NCBI RefSeq assembly: GCF_000016285.1 | Contig: NC_011989.1 | Span: 2,049,001 to 2,113,000 of the forward strand | Source of the DNA: Allorhizobium ampelinum S4 | GTDB lineage: Bacteria; Pseudomonadota; Alphaproteobacteria; Rhizobiales; Rhizobiaceae | DNA: 64,000 bases | Direction: 5' to 3' | Part shown: positions 1-8,301 of the stretch, piece by piece | Layout of the letters: each line of letters opens with the position of its first letter | Position numbering within the stretch: position 1 is the first letter of the stretch | The notes under the pieces: generated by a model | Seen by the model: the letters and a program-made list of their open reading frames with translations, nothing else | What the model was told of the DNA's origin: nothing | Databases searched by the model: none | Translations under genes and position numbers: made by a program

Positions 1-111
1 GAAAAAATCGCCTATGTGCATGTCCGGTCGGCTCGCAACAACTGCTTTCAATGCAGGATCGAGCGGACCCCGGTGGGCGAAGATCTGCCGGGGGGATTGG
101 AAACCGCCTAG
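1..111 (+). CDS. Possible C-terminal fragment of an upstream gene (partial, unknown)
   Basis: A frame is open from the first base of the window to a TAG at 109-111, giving 36 residues that include two cysteines and end in LPGGLETA. The 5' part lies outside the window, so neither start nor family can be judged. The reading frame is short enough to be chance. No recognisable motif was seen. Confidence 0.2.
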   Translation, partial: EKIAYVHVRSARNNCFQCRIERTPVGEDLPGGLETA

Positions 112-162
112 AGTTAGTCAGGGAAAACCTGACAGGCTCTAAGCACTGCAAGGAGACATGTC

Positions 163-1764
163 TTGAAAATTGGCGTCATCAATACCGGCGGCACGATCAG
201 CTGCGTCGGCAATCCACTGGCTCCGATGACCAGCACGCAATTCAAGGCAGCCTGCCAGTCCCATCTCGACCCGATTCTCAAGCAGAAATTTGCCGATCTG
301 GTGCTGGACTATGTGACCGACCTCGCCTTTCCCGAAAGCGAGAGCGGCATGTTGGACAGCACCAATCTGCAACCCTCCGACTGGTGCTTGATTGCTCGCC
401 ATATCCTGGAGCGCTACGACACGGTGGACGGCTGGATCGTATTGCATGGCACAGATACCATGGATTACAGCGGCACAGCCCTGGCCATGCTGCTCTCGCG
501 CGTCAGTGCCGATGGCACTGTGCTAGCACAACTCAGCAAGCCGGTGATCCTCACCGGCTCACAAGTGCCGCTGTTTCATTCCCCCACGCCGGGGGTGATT
601 TCCGGCATGACGTTCAATAGTGACGCCTTTCAAAATGTCTGTGGTGCGGTCGCAGCCGCCCAGACTGGCCTTGCCGGTGTCAGTGTATTTTTCGATAGCC
701 AGTTGATGCGCGGCTCACGGGTGGTGAAAGCCGATGCCAGCCAGTTTCGTGGCTTTTCCAGCCCGAATTTCCCGGTTGTCGGCCAATATGGCATCACCCT
801 CGGCCTCAATGCCGACCTTACCTCGCCGCCGCCTGTGTCCTCCGCCGTCAGTCTGGATGATGAAGCTGCACGGGCAGAAACCCTGACCCAGTTGCATGCC
901 ATCACGTCCAACATAAACAAGGCCCCGGTCATCACTCTCGGGGCCTTTCCCGCCTGGTACGATGCCGCCCAAGGAAAGGCGCTGCTGGCCGATATGATCC
1001 GCGCCTGCGTGGCCCAGGGCATTGGCGGATTGGTGCTGCAAGCCTATGGCGCAGGCAATTTTCCAAGCGGAAATGCCCGGCAGCCGGACCAGGGCGCTAT
1101 CTACAAGGCCTTGGAGGAGGCCAACCGGGCTGGCGTGGTAATTGTTGATAATACCCAGGTTCTGCAAGGTGCTGTGGACTATAATACCTATGCCGCAGGG
1201 GCCTGGCTGCCCGCGATAGGCGCATTGAACCCCGTAGATATGACCGTCATGGCCTCCCTCGCCAAGCTGACCGTGCTTCTGGCGGCCCGCGATGCAAATG
1301 GCTGGTCACTGGACGATGTCAAATATCTGATGCAGATCCCGCTGGTTGGCGAGATGGCCGATATTGCCCGGCTGGACAGCCGCAGCAATGCCGTGCTTCT
1401 TCCCGGCCAATCACTCACCACATTCAATGGTAGCGCCAGCCTGGTGAACGACCCGATGCTCGGCCCGCAACTGCGAGACAGCTCCGGCAAGACGCTTTGG
1501 TCAATGCTGGGTGAAAATGAAAAAGCCGCCCTGCCCGGCCGGTTGCAGATCCGCGACGATGGAAATCTGGTTTTTTATAACCGCAACAATCAGCCCTTGT
1601 GGCAGAGCGAGACCGGTGAGGAAGGCGCCTCTTCACAATTGCGTCTTGGACAGCCAGACGAAAACACCGTGTGCTTGAGCGTTTATGATTACAACCACCG
1701 CCAATCGCTCTGGAGCAAGACTTTTTTGCTTCCATCCGACAGGTATCAAGACTCGAAGATGTGA
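163..1764 (+). CDS. L-asparaginase-family enzyme fused to a C-terminal bulb-type lectin domain
   Basis: Predicted to hydrolyse L-asparagine (or a related amide) to the acid and ammonia. The first ~345 residues carry the asparaginase signatures: NTGGTIS at residues 7-13 with the likely nucleophile Thr11, HGTDTMDYSG from residue 95 with the Thr97-Asp98 pair, and RGSRVVKADAS with Lys189 as the likely proton-relay lysine. From about residue 412 the protein changes into a B-lectin (monocot mannose-binding) domain: a PGQSL opening, RDDGNLVFY and GQPDENTVCL resembling two copies of the QxDxNxVxY sugar-binding motif, and repeated LW(S/Q)S strands. At 533 residues it is about 200 longer than a plain asparaginase. 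The start is TTG at 163, preceded by AAGGAGA; the ATG at 158 is out of frame and stops at once. No signal peptide is visible, which is odd for a lectin-bearing protein. The fusion is seen; function is inferred. Confidence 0.85.
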   Translation: MKIGVINTGGTISCVGNPLAPMTSTQFKAACQSHLDPILKQKFADLVLDYVTDLAFPESESGMLDSTNLQPSDWCLIARHILERYDTVDGWIVLHGTDTMDYSGTALAMLLSRVSADGTVLAQLSKPVILTGSQVPLFHSPTPGVISGMTFNSDAFQNVCGAVAAAQTGLAGVSVFFDSQLMRGSRVVKADASQFRGFSSPNFPVVGQYGITLGLNADLTSPPPVSSAVSLDDEAARAETLTQLHAITSNINKAPVITLGAFPAWYDAAQGKALLADMIRACVAQGIGGLVLQAYGAGNFPSGNARQPDQGAIYKALEEANRAGVVIVDNTQVLQGAVDYNTYAAGAWLPAIGALNPVDMTVMASLAKLTVLLAARDANGWSLDDVKYLMQIPLVGEMADIARLDSRSNAVLLPGQSLTTFNGSASLVNDPMLGPQLRDSSGKTLWSMLGENEKAALPGRLQIRDDGNLVFYNRNNQPLWQSETGEEGASSQLRLGQPDENTVCLSVYDYNHRQSLWSKTFLLPSDRYQDSKM

Positions 1765-1913
1765 ACCACAGCGTCGCAGAAAAACAGCCGTTCGTCTGAC
1801 GTGGCGGGCGGCTTTGAGCCGCTTGATGTAAGCGGGAATTTTAACGAGATTTTTTACAGTATTTACAATGATCGCCGTTAAAATCGAAAGGAACCTAGAA
1901 AAAAGACTTTCAC

Positions 1914-2249
1914 ATGCAAAACAACCTTAAAATGGACATTCGCACAGCCCCCCGAAGCCGCTGCCGCATGGATAGTGCCGTGCGCTATATGCGCCAGGTT
2001 GCCGATTGCCGGATCATCGATATTTCCCGCTCAGGCTTGGCACTTGAACTCTACACTGCCTTCCACGCAGCAGCTGGCAGCACCGTCCTCATCGAAAATG
2101 AGGAAATTGGTCTGCTGGAGGGAATGGTCCGCTGGAACCGGGGCGGACGGCTGGGCATTCAGTTTCGCCAGAACAGCAATTCCATTGCGAAGGTCGCCGC
2201 TTACTTTCGCAACTTCCACCAGGAAGTGCGCCCGGTCCTGAAACGATAG
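1914..2249 (+). CDS. PilZ domain protein
   Basis: A 111-residue single-domain protein. It shows the two halves of the cyclic-di-GMP binding site of PilZ domains: an arginine cluster RSRCRMD near residue 14 and DISRSG near residue 40, followed by the usual beta-strand pattern ending in GRLGIQF. The family binds c-di-GMP and adjusts motility, exopolysaccharide or adhesion; the target here is unknown. The gene stands alone, with about 150 bases to each neighbour. An in-frame ATG at 1932 is an alternative start, and the purine-rich AAAGGAAC at 1887-1894 is rather far from either. Confidence 0.8.
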   Translation: MQNNLKMDIRTAPRSRCRMDSAVRYMRQVADCRIIDISRSGLALELYTAFHAAAGSTVLIENEEIGLLEGMVRWNRGGRLGIQFRQNSNSIAKVAAYFRNFHQEVRPVLKR

Positions 2250-2412
2250 ACCCGATCGCTCCCCCACAGCTTTGATCGCTCGCGCTAAATGTCACCGGTC
2301 AATTTCTGGCGCGCACGGTATTTCAGATTAGCATCATCAACCTGTCATGATATGAAGGCAACTGGTTTGCGATGCTCACGCATCGACGAAGACATTTGCC
2401 AGGAGCCTTCCC

Positions 2413-4416
2413 ATGTCGCCACTCGCACACTTGCGCCCCACCGACCTGCACCCTATTACGCGCCGCTCGCTGTTGGGAGGTTTTGCCGCTGCCAGCGCCC
2501 TTGTCGTGCTTCATCCGTTTGCCGCCAGGGCAGCAGCCAATCAGGCGCATTTGCGATTGATGGAAACCACCGACATCCATGTCAACCTGATGCCCTACGA
2601 CTATTATGCCGACAAGCCCAATGACACGATGGGCCTGACGCGCACAGCGACGTTGATCGACGAGATCCGGGCCGAAGCTGGCAACTCCATGTTGATCGAC
2701 AATGGCGATTTGCTGCAAGGCAGCCCGATGGGCGATTACATGGCTTATAAAAAGGGCATCAAGGCCGGTGATCAGCACCCCGTCATGAAGGCCATGAACA
2801 CGCTGGGCTATGATTGTGGCACGCTTGGCAATCATGAATTCAATTACGGCCTCGATTTCATGTTCAACACGCTGGCGGCGGCGAAATATCCTATTGTCTG
2901 CGCCAACCTGACCAAGGGCCAGCTCGCCTCCGATCCGAAAAACGACGCGCTATTCTTCAAGCCCTTCACCATCATCGAAAAGACCATCAAGGATGGCGCG
3001 GGCACCGAGAGCGTGATCAAGGTCGGCTTTATCGGGTTCGTTCCGCCGCAGATTATGCTCTGGGATGCCAAGAACCTCGAAGGCAAGGCCCAGACCCGTG
3101 ACATCGTCGAGGCGGCGCGCGCCTGGGTGCCTGTCATGAAAGAGCAAGGTGCTGATATCGTTATCGCGCTCTCGCATTCCGGTATTGATGGCAGTGGCCA
3201 GACGGAGAGAATGGAAAATGCTTCGCTCTACCTGGCCACAGTTGACGGCATCGATGCGATTTTCACCGGCCATCAACATCTGGTCTTTCCCGGTCCAAAA
3301 ACCTGGGATGGTGTCCAGGGTGCCGATCCGCTCAGGGGAACATTGATGGGCAAGCCCGCGGTCATGGCTGGCTTCTGGGGTTCACATATGGGCCTGATCG
3401 ACTTCATGCTGGAAAAAGACGGCAATCGCTGGAAAATCGTCGATTTCACCGCTGAGGCGCGGCCGATCTATCACCGCGATGACGCCAAGAAAATCATTGC
3501 CGATGTCAGGGACAATCAGGACGTTGTGGCGGCCGTAAAGGACGAACATGAGGCAACTTTGGCCTATGTGCGCACCCCGGTCGGCAAGACCTCCGCACCG
3601 CTTTACTCCTATTTTGCGCTGGTGGCCGACGACCCCTCGGTGCAGATCGTTTCCAATGCCCAGACCTGGTATATCAAGGACATGCTAAAGGAGACGAAAT
3701 ACAAGGATTACCCGGTACTGTCAGCCGCAGCGCCGTTCAAAGCTGGCGGCCGCGGTGGCGCCGATTATTATACCGATGTTCCCGCAGGCGATATCGCCAT
3801 CAAGAATGTCTCGGACCTCTACCTCTATCCAAATACCGTGCAGGCAGTGCTGATAACAGGCGCGCAAGTCAAGAACTGGCTGGAAATGTCGGCTGGCATG
3901 TTCAACCAGATCAAGCCCGGATCGAAGGATGCGGCCCTGCTCAATTTCGACTTCCCATCCTACAATTACGATGTGATCGACGGCGTCACCTATGAGATCG
4001 ATCTGTCGCAGCCAGCGAAATATGACAAGGACGGCAAAGCGATCAATCCGGATGCAAACCGGATCAAAAACCTGAGCTTTAACGGCAAGCCTATTGATCT
4101 TGAGCAGCAATTTGTGGTCGTCACCAACAATTACCGCGCTGGCGGCGGCGGAAAATTCCCTGATATCGCCTCCGACAAGGTGATTTTCGTCGGCCCGGAT
4201 ACCAATCGCGATGTCATCGTCCGCTATATCGTCGCGCAGGGTACCATCAACCCCTCGGCTGACGGCAATTGGCGCTTTGCCGCGATCCCCGACACGACCG
4301 CCAGCTTCCAGACAGGCCCCAAGGGCCGGGCGTTTGCCACTGAGGTCAAGGGCGCGAAGATCGAGGATGCCGGTGACGGCGCGGACGGTTTTGCCAATTA
4401 CCGGCTGATTCTGTAA
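2413..4416 (+). CDS. cpdB: 2',3'-cyclic-nucleotide 2'-phosphodiesterase / 3'-nucleotidase, Tat-exported
   Basis: A periplasmic bifunctional enzyme that opens 2',3'-cyclic nucleotides and dephosphorylates 3'-nucleotides, allowing scavenging of nucleosides and phosphate. The N terminus has a twin-arginine signal (TRRSLLGG, Arg17-Arg18) with a hydrophobic stretch ending in FAARAAA, so export is probably folded through Tat. The metallophosphoesterase domain shows DIHVNLMPYDYY, DNGDLLQGSPMGDY, GNHEFNYGLDF, SHSGID and GHQHLVFPG; the 5'-nucleotidase C-terminal domain follows from about residue 370. The length of 667 is near that of E. coli CpdB. The start is supported by CAGGAG about 9 bases upstream. 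A strong terminator follows directly. Confidence 0.9.
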   Translation: MSPLAHLRPTDLHPITRRSLLGGFAAASALVVLHPFAARAAANQAHLRLMETTDIHVNLMPYDYYADKPNDTMGLTRTATLIDEIRAEAGNSMLIDNGDLLQGSPMGDYMAYKKGIKAGDQHPVMKAMNTLGYDCGTLGNHEFNYGLDFMFNTLAAAKYPIVCANLTKGQLASDPKNDALFFKPFTIIEKTIKDGAGTESVIKVGFIGFVPPQIMLWDAKNLEGKAQTRDIVEAARAWVPVMKEQGADIVIALSHSGIDGSGQTERMENASLYLATVDGIDAIFTGHQHLVFPGPKTWDGVQGADPLRGTLMGKPAVMAGFWGSHMGLIDFMLEKDGNRWKIVDFTAEARPIYHRDDAKKIIADVRDNQDVVAAVKDEHEATLAYVRTPVGKTSAPLYSYFALVADDPSVQIVSNAQTWYIKDMLKETKYKDYPVLSAAAPFKAGGRGGADYYTDVPAGDIAIKNVSDLYLYPNTVQAVLITGAQVKNWLEMSAGMFNQIKPGSKDAALLNFDFPSYNYDVIDGVTYEIDLSQPAKYDKDGKAINPDANRIKNLSFNGKPIDLEQQFVVVTNNYRAGGGGKFPDIASDKVIFVGPDTNRDVIVRYIVAQGTINPSADGNWRFAAIPDTTASFQTGPKGRAFATEVKGAKIEDAGDGADGFANYRLIL

Positions 4417-4434
4417 AACCACGATCCAGCTGAA

Positions 4435-4471
4435 ACGCAAAACGCCCGGACCAAATCCGGGCGTTTTGCGT
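4435..4471. terminator. Bidirectional rho-independent terminator between cpdB and the HlyU gene
   Basis: A perfect 16-bp stem (4435-4450 with 4456-4471) around a CCAAA loop. A-rich sequence on the left and TGAAAAA on the right mean it can serve both convergent genes. Confidence 0.85.
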
Positions 4472-4492
4472 GAAAAATGATCCCTAAAATCT

Positions 4493-4819
4493 TTAAGCGC
4501 TGCGATCCTTGGCACCATCGGCAAACAACGAAGGTCCGTTCTGGTCAATAATCTGGCGGGCCTTGCGGAAGGTGCAATCCAGCGCATCTTCCTTGGATGT
4601 AAACATGTCGGCGCGAATGAAGCTGCGGGTCAGCGTTTCGCCATTGACGTCCTTTTCGATCCGCCCGGCCAAACGCAACTGGCTACCTTCCTTGATCGGC
4701 TCGGCATAGATCCGGCAATCGCCATGCAATTGCGGCTCGACGGAAACGGACTGCTTCGTCTCATCTGATGCTGAAGAACCCGAAAACGCCGAAAAGATCT
4801 TCGAAAGAAAGGATGCCAT
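4493..4819 (-). CDS. HlyU-family protein
   Basis: A small protein of 108 residues resembling the HlyU family common in rhizobia: the N terminus MASFLSKIFSAF, a central LAGRIEK strand, and RKARQIIDQNGPSLFAD near the C terminus. HlyU in Vibrio activates haemolysin genes, but the rhizobial members have no established role. The frame extends upstream to 4888, yet the start at 4819 is preferred because it begins with the family-typical MASFLSK and has GAGGG about 8 bases upstream. It is convergent with cpdB. Confidence 0.75.
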   Translation of the reverse strand: MASFLSKIFSAFSGSSASDETKQSVSVEPQLHGDCRIYAEPIKEGSQLRLAGRIEKDVNGETLTRSFIRADMFTSKEDALDCTFRKARQIIDQNGPSLFADGAKDRSA

Positions 4820-4958
4820 TGCAACTGCCCTCTGCCTGCCAACAAATATCATGGCGCAGGGACACTCACGCATCCCGGCCAAGACCAATGTCGTTTGTCG
4901 GCAAGCATGATCATAAAATCAAGCGATTTTGCTCAGAACCGCCGATAAAACGCTGATA

Positions 4959-5996
4959 TCAGGCGACTGCATCCTCAGCAGGCATGGATTTCACTGCGGT
5001 TTCATTGGTCATCACACGACGGTTGCGCAGGAAAAACTGGAAACTGGTTGGCGCCCGCATCAGATAACCGGGATAGGCAGCAACCAGCCGCATCAAAACC
5101 TTGAAATCCGGCAGGTAGCCTTTGGCCAGGCCACGCAACAAGGCATAGGTATAGGCGCCTTCATAAAGCTTCTGGCGGAACAGAACAGTCTCCGGATCGG
5201 CAAGCAAGATAACCGGCGTATCCTTGAGGTAATTATATTGAAGCGCCAGACAACCCTGAATCGCCACGGATTTCGGGCTATCCCAGGACACGTTGGACCA
5301 GTAGAGATTAACGCCTTCCAGGCAGCTGACATTGATCTTCGGATCGATCACCGTGTCGTTGAACAGGCAAAGCTCGATCCAGAAAACATGATCCTCGCCC
5401 GCACTGCGCAGCGCGCCATTGAAACGCAAACCGGCATTTTTCTTGAAGCGGTAAACGACGGTCGATGTCTGCGGGGGGCACTCGCGGATCATCACTTCCG
5501 CAAGCCGGCCCTTGCGGAAGGCATGGTAATTGTCACCGCAGATCAAGTCCTCATCGGAAGCAAGCGCGCGGCGCGTACCTGGAAGACTAATGAAATAGTC
5601 GGCATAATACTTGCCACGAACATGGTTGCAGAAGAAGAAATCGCCAAACACAAGCCCGTCCAGGGCACGCTGAATGTGATCGTCGTGCCAGACGTCGTCG
5701 GAATCGAGAAAGGCTACATAGTTGACGGGATCGGCTTCAAGATAATCCAGCGCCATATTGCGCGCTTCGCCTGGTCCACCATTGTCTTTTTCAAGCAGAA
5801 CGATGCGCAGATTGGGACCGGCTTCGAAATCAGCAAGTTCCTCTTTGGCGGAAATTGGCGAGCTATCGTCAACGATAACAACGCTTATCTCAACGTCACT
5901 GTCTAACTTCTGCGATTTAATCGATTCCAGAGCCCGGGATAAAATTCCCTTCTCTTTCTGGAAAAAGGGAATCACGACAGCAACCGATACACTCAT
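4959..5996 (-). CDS. Family 2 glycosyltransferase
   Basis: Predicted nucleotide-sugar-dependent transferase of the GT-A fold. The N terminus VAVVIPFFQKEKGILSRAL, then VIVDDSSP and FLDSDDVW (the DxD-type metal site) at about residue 95 are diagnostic, and GGPGEARNMAL is the usual conserved helix. The C-terminal third has no membrane segment, so a cytoplasmic or peripheral enzyme is likely. The acceptor is unknown and no polysaccharide operon is nearby. A GTG at 6008 and ATGs at 5999 and 5996 are possible; GAGGTG sits at 6000-6005, so 5996 has the best spacing. The gene borders an AT-rich region. Confidence 0.8.
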   Translation of the reverse strand: MSVSVAVVIPFFQKEKGILSRALESIKSQKLDSDVEISVVIVDDSSPISAKEELADFEAGPNLRIVLLEKDNGGPGEARNMALDYLEADPVNYVAFLDSDDVWHDDHIQRALDGLVFGDFFFCNHVRGKYYADYFISLPGTRRALASDEDLICGDNYHAFRKGRLAEVMIRECPPQTSTVVYRFKKNAGLRFNGALRSAGEDHVFWIELCLFNDTVIDPKINVSCLEGVNLYWSNVSWDSPKSVAIQGCLALQYNYLKDTPVILLADPETVLFRQKLYEGAYTYALLRGLAKGYLPDFKVLMRLVAAYPGYLMRAPTSFQFFLRNRRVMTNETAVKSMPAEDAVA

Positions 5997-6686
5997 CATA
6001 CACCTCACGTTGCTTCAACGACACCCTTTGCCACGCACGGATTTCAAGCCATACGCAGCCAAGATCTGTTCGGACACCATCACTGGTGCCGCAGCGTTCA
6101 CGGAAAAATCATTAATACAAAATTAAGCCTACACAACATTAGTCGAGCCAGCAACATCTAGAAACGTCATTTATTGGGTCTATTTTTTTAAGAATCATGG
6201 GAACGAAATCAGCATTACCATTATGTTACACATGTATTTTAAGGGGTTTCCCAAATTGGGACAGCACTGTTAAAGCAGTAAAATCAGGAAAAACTATTCG
6301 AAATCAACATTTTGGAAAATTGATATGTATCACCCCCCTTATTGTTGGGGATTTTTTACAAACCATAAGTGGATCTATTCTAGTCAATGCAACCGAATAT
6401 GATTGCATGCTTGACTGCAAAAAACGGAACTTATGGTAAATTTCTTGATAGCGTCAGTTTATGATCCATATCGAGACATGGACTGAGGCTTTTACAGAGG
6501 TGCTTAGAACCCTGCTCTTCCTGCTTTCGCTCCAGTAGAGCGCGTCAGCAACGTCGATCGCCTATACCCTGCCAAGGTAAAATCGTATTTTTCACTATCT
6601 GCTGCAGGATTGCTTAAAGCAGTTCCAACTTCGGGATCGATGGGTTAGCAGATAGACCTGATATTGCCGATGCTGGAAACCAGACC
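5997..6686. other. AT-rich intergenic stretch without a convincing gene
   Basis: About 690 bases between the glycosyltransferase and ilvA. From roughly 6100 to 6450 it is clearly richer in A and T than its surroundings. An 80-codon frame at 6197-6439 on the plus strand has no recognisable motif, has cysteine- and lysine-rich composition unlike its neighbours, and lacks a clear ribosome site. A short C4/G4 hairpin near 6335-6350 is followed by six T residues and could be a weak terminator. It presumably also holds the promoters of both flanking genes. Confidence 0.5.
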
Positions 6687-7937
6687 ATGACAAAAACTGC
6701 CGTCCAAGATGCCGTTCATGCGCTTCGCGACCTTTTCCCCGCGACACCACTGCAATTGAGCGAGCACTTGAGCACGTTGTTCAATGCCAACATTTATCTG
6801 AAGCGTGAAGACCTGACGCCGGTGCGCTCCTATAAGGTGCGTGGCGCCTATAACTTCTTCCGCAAGGTTATCGCCCTGGGGCAGATCGACAAGATCTTCG
6901 TCTGCGCCTCAGCAGGCAATCATGCGCAAGGTTTCGCCTTTGCCTGCCGTCATTTCGGCGTGCATGGCGTGGTGTTCATGCCGGTGACCACGCCGCAACA
7001 GAAAATCGACAAGACCCGCAAGTTCGGTGCCGAATTCATTACCATAAGGCTGGTCGGCGATATTTTCGACCAATGCTACAAGGCGGCCCGCGACTATGTT
7101 GAGGAAGCTGACGGCTTGATGGTGCCGCCTTTCGACCATGCTGACATTATCGAAGGCCAAGCAACCGTTGCTGCCGAAATTCTGGAGCAACTATCGGAAG
7201 AGGTCACCCCCGATCTGGTGATCATGCCCGTCGGCGGCGGCGGCTTGAGTGCGGGCATGACGGGCTATCTAGCCGAAGACCTGCCTCTATCCGCTTTTCT
7301 CTTTGCCGAGCCGGTCGGCGCGCCAAGCCTGAAACGCTCGTTGGAAGCGGGTGAAGTCATCACCCTGCCCAAGGTGGATAATTTTGTCGACGGTGCTGCC
7401 GTGGCGCGGATCGGCGATGCCAATTTTGCGGCCCTGAAACACTTCCCGCCCGCTCAGGTCATGCTGGTGCCGGAAAATGCGATTTGCGGGACGATCATCG
7501 ACATGCTGAATGTCGAGGGCGTGGTGCTGGAACCGGCCGGCGCCTTGGCGATTGCCACACTCGGTCTGCTGGAGCGCTCATCCATCGAGGGCAAGACCGT
7601 GGTTCTCGTCGTCTCCGGCGGCAATTTCGATTTCGAGCGCCTGCCAGATGTAAAAGAGCGCGCCATGCGCTATGCCGGTTTGAAGAAATATTTCATCCTG
7701 CGCCTGCCACAGCGGCCCGGCGCGTTGCGCGATTTTCTCAACCTGCTCGGCCCCGAAGACGATATCGCCCGCTTCGAATATCTGAAGAAATCCGCCCGCA
7801 ATTTCGGCTCGATCCTGATCGGCATTGAAACGACGGATGCCTCGAATTTTTCTGGTCTGTTACAGCGGTTCGAGGAAAATGGTCTCGGCTATGAAGACAT
7901 CACCGAAAACGACATCCTGGCCAATCTGATCATCTGA
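6687..7937 (+). CDS. ilvA: Threonine ammonia-lyase (threonine dehydratase)
   Basis: A PLP enzyme converting L-threonine to 2-oxobutanoate and ammonia, the first step to isoleucine. It shows LKREDLTPVRSYKVRGAYNF with the Schiff-base lysine in SYKVRGA (near residue 53), SAGNHAQGFA, and the phosphate-binding GGGGLSAG. The C-terminal part from about residue 325 (FILRLPQRPGALRDFLNLL) is a single ACT-like regulatory domain, which fits the shorter 416-residue IlvA class with one regulatory domain. It lies upstream of the guanidine operon but is separated from it by 364 bases including a riboswitch, so it is probably an independent unit. Confidence 0.9.
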   Translation: MTKTAVQDAVHALRDLFPATPLQLSEHLSTLFNANIYLKREDLTPVRSYKVRGAYNFFRKVIALGQIDKIFVCASAGNHAQGFAFACRHFGVHGVVFMPVTTPQQKIDKTRKFGAEFITIRLVGDIFDQCYKAARDYVEEADGLMVPPFDHADIIEGQATVAAEILEQLSEEVTPDLVIMPVGGGGLSAGMTGYLAEDLPLSAFLFAEPVGAPSLKRSLEAGEVITLPKVDNFVDGAAVARIGDANFAALKHFPPAQVMLVPENAICGTIIDMLNVEGVVLEPAGALAIATLGLLERSSIEGKTVVLVVSGGNFDFERLPDVKERAMRYAGLKKYFILRLPQRPGALRDFLNLLGPEDDIARFEYLKKSARNFGSILIGIETTDASNFSGLLQRFEENGLGYEDITENDILANLII

Positions 7938-8120
7938 CGATGTTTAAAATTGCACCTTTGCCTGCTTAAAATTTAACGTCCTGCCGCATTTGCGGGACGA
8001 CAATTGCAGATTACAGAACAGTAGATTTGGAGAAATGGCCGGAAAACAAAGGATAAACAGCCAAAACTCCAAAAAAAGCTCGATCATTGCCAAGCTGGCA
8101 CAAGATTTGCTAGTATACAG

Positions 8121-8245
8121 CCAGAGTTGGCAGCTAGGGTTCCGGCGCGAGAAGCGTGACTGGTCCGAGAGCAGCCACCGGCGGGGGAGACATCCCTGTC
8201 GGGTGCACGGCGGGATAAAAGCCCGGGAGACCTCGTTAGCCAAGG
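8121..8245 (+). promoter_or_regulatory. Guanidine-I (ykkC subtype 1) riboswitch aptamer
   Basis: The leader upstream of the ABC transporter contains the conserved blocks of the ykkC RNA in order: CTAGGGTTCCG at 8134-8144, GACTGGTCCGAGAGC from 8158, then CACGGCGGGATAAAAGCCCG and GGGAGA up to 8230. A closing P1 stem forms between TTGGC (8127-8131) and GCCAA (8239-8243). This class binds free guanidinium and usually turns genes on. Its presence is the strongest clue to the substrate of the operon. Confidence 0.9.
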
Positions 8246-8278
8246 GATTGGCGGCGTTGGTCTATGCCGATCCCTTTT
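8242..8278 (+). terminator. Candidate riboswitch expression-platform hairpin
   Basis: An 11-bp hairpin pairs 8242-8252 with 8266-8276, with one G-T wobble, and ends in CCCTTTTGA. Its 5' arm overlaps the last two bases of the aptamer P1 stem (8242-8243), so formation of P1 could disfavour it. The T-run is short, so terminator strength is uncertain. The ribosome site AAAGGGGAA at about 8289-8297 is outside the hairpin, which argues for transcriptional rather than translational control. Confidence 0.5.
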
Positions 8279-8301
8279 GAAAAAAGCAAAAGGGGAAATT
8301 C

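Noticed and set aside
4929..5906. 325-codon open frame on the plus strand
   Set aside because: Antisense to the glycosyltransferase, which has clear GT2 motifs.
6197..6439. 80-codon frame in the AT-rich gap
   Set aside because: No ribosome site, no recognisable motif, and composition unlike neighbouring genes; described only as part of the gap.
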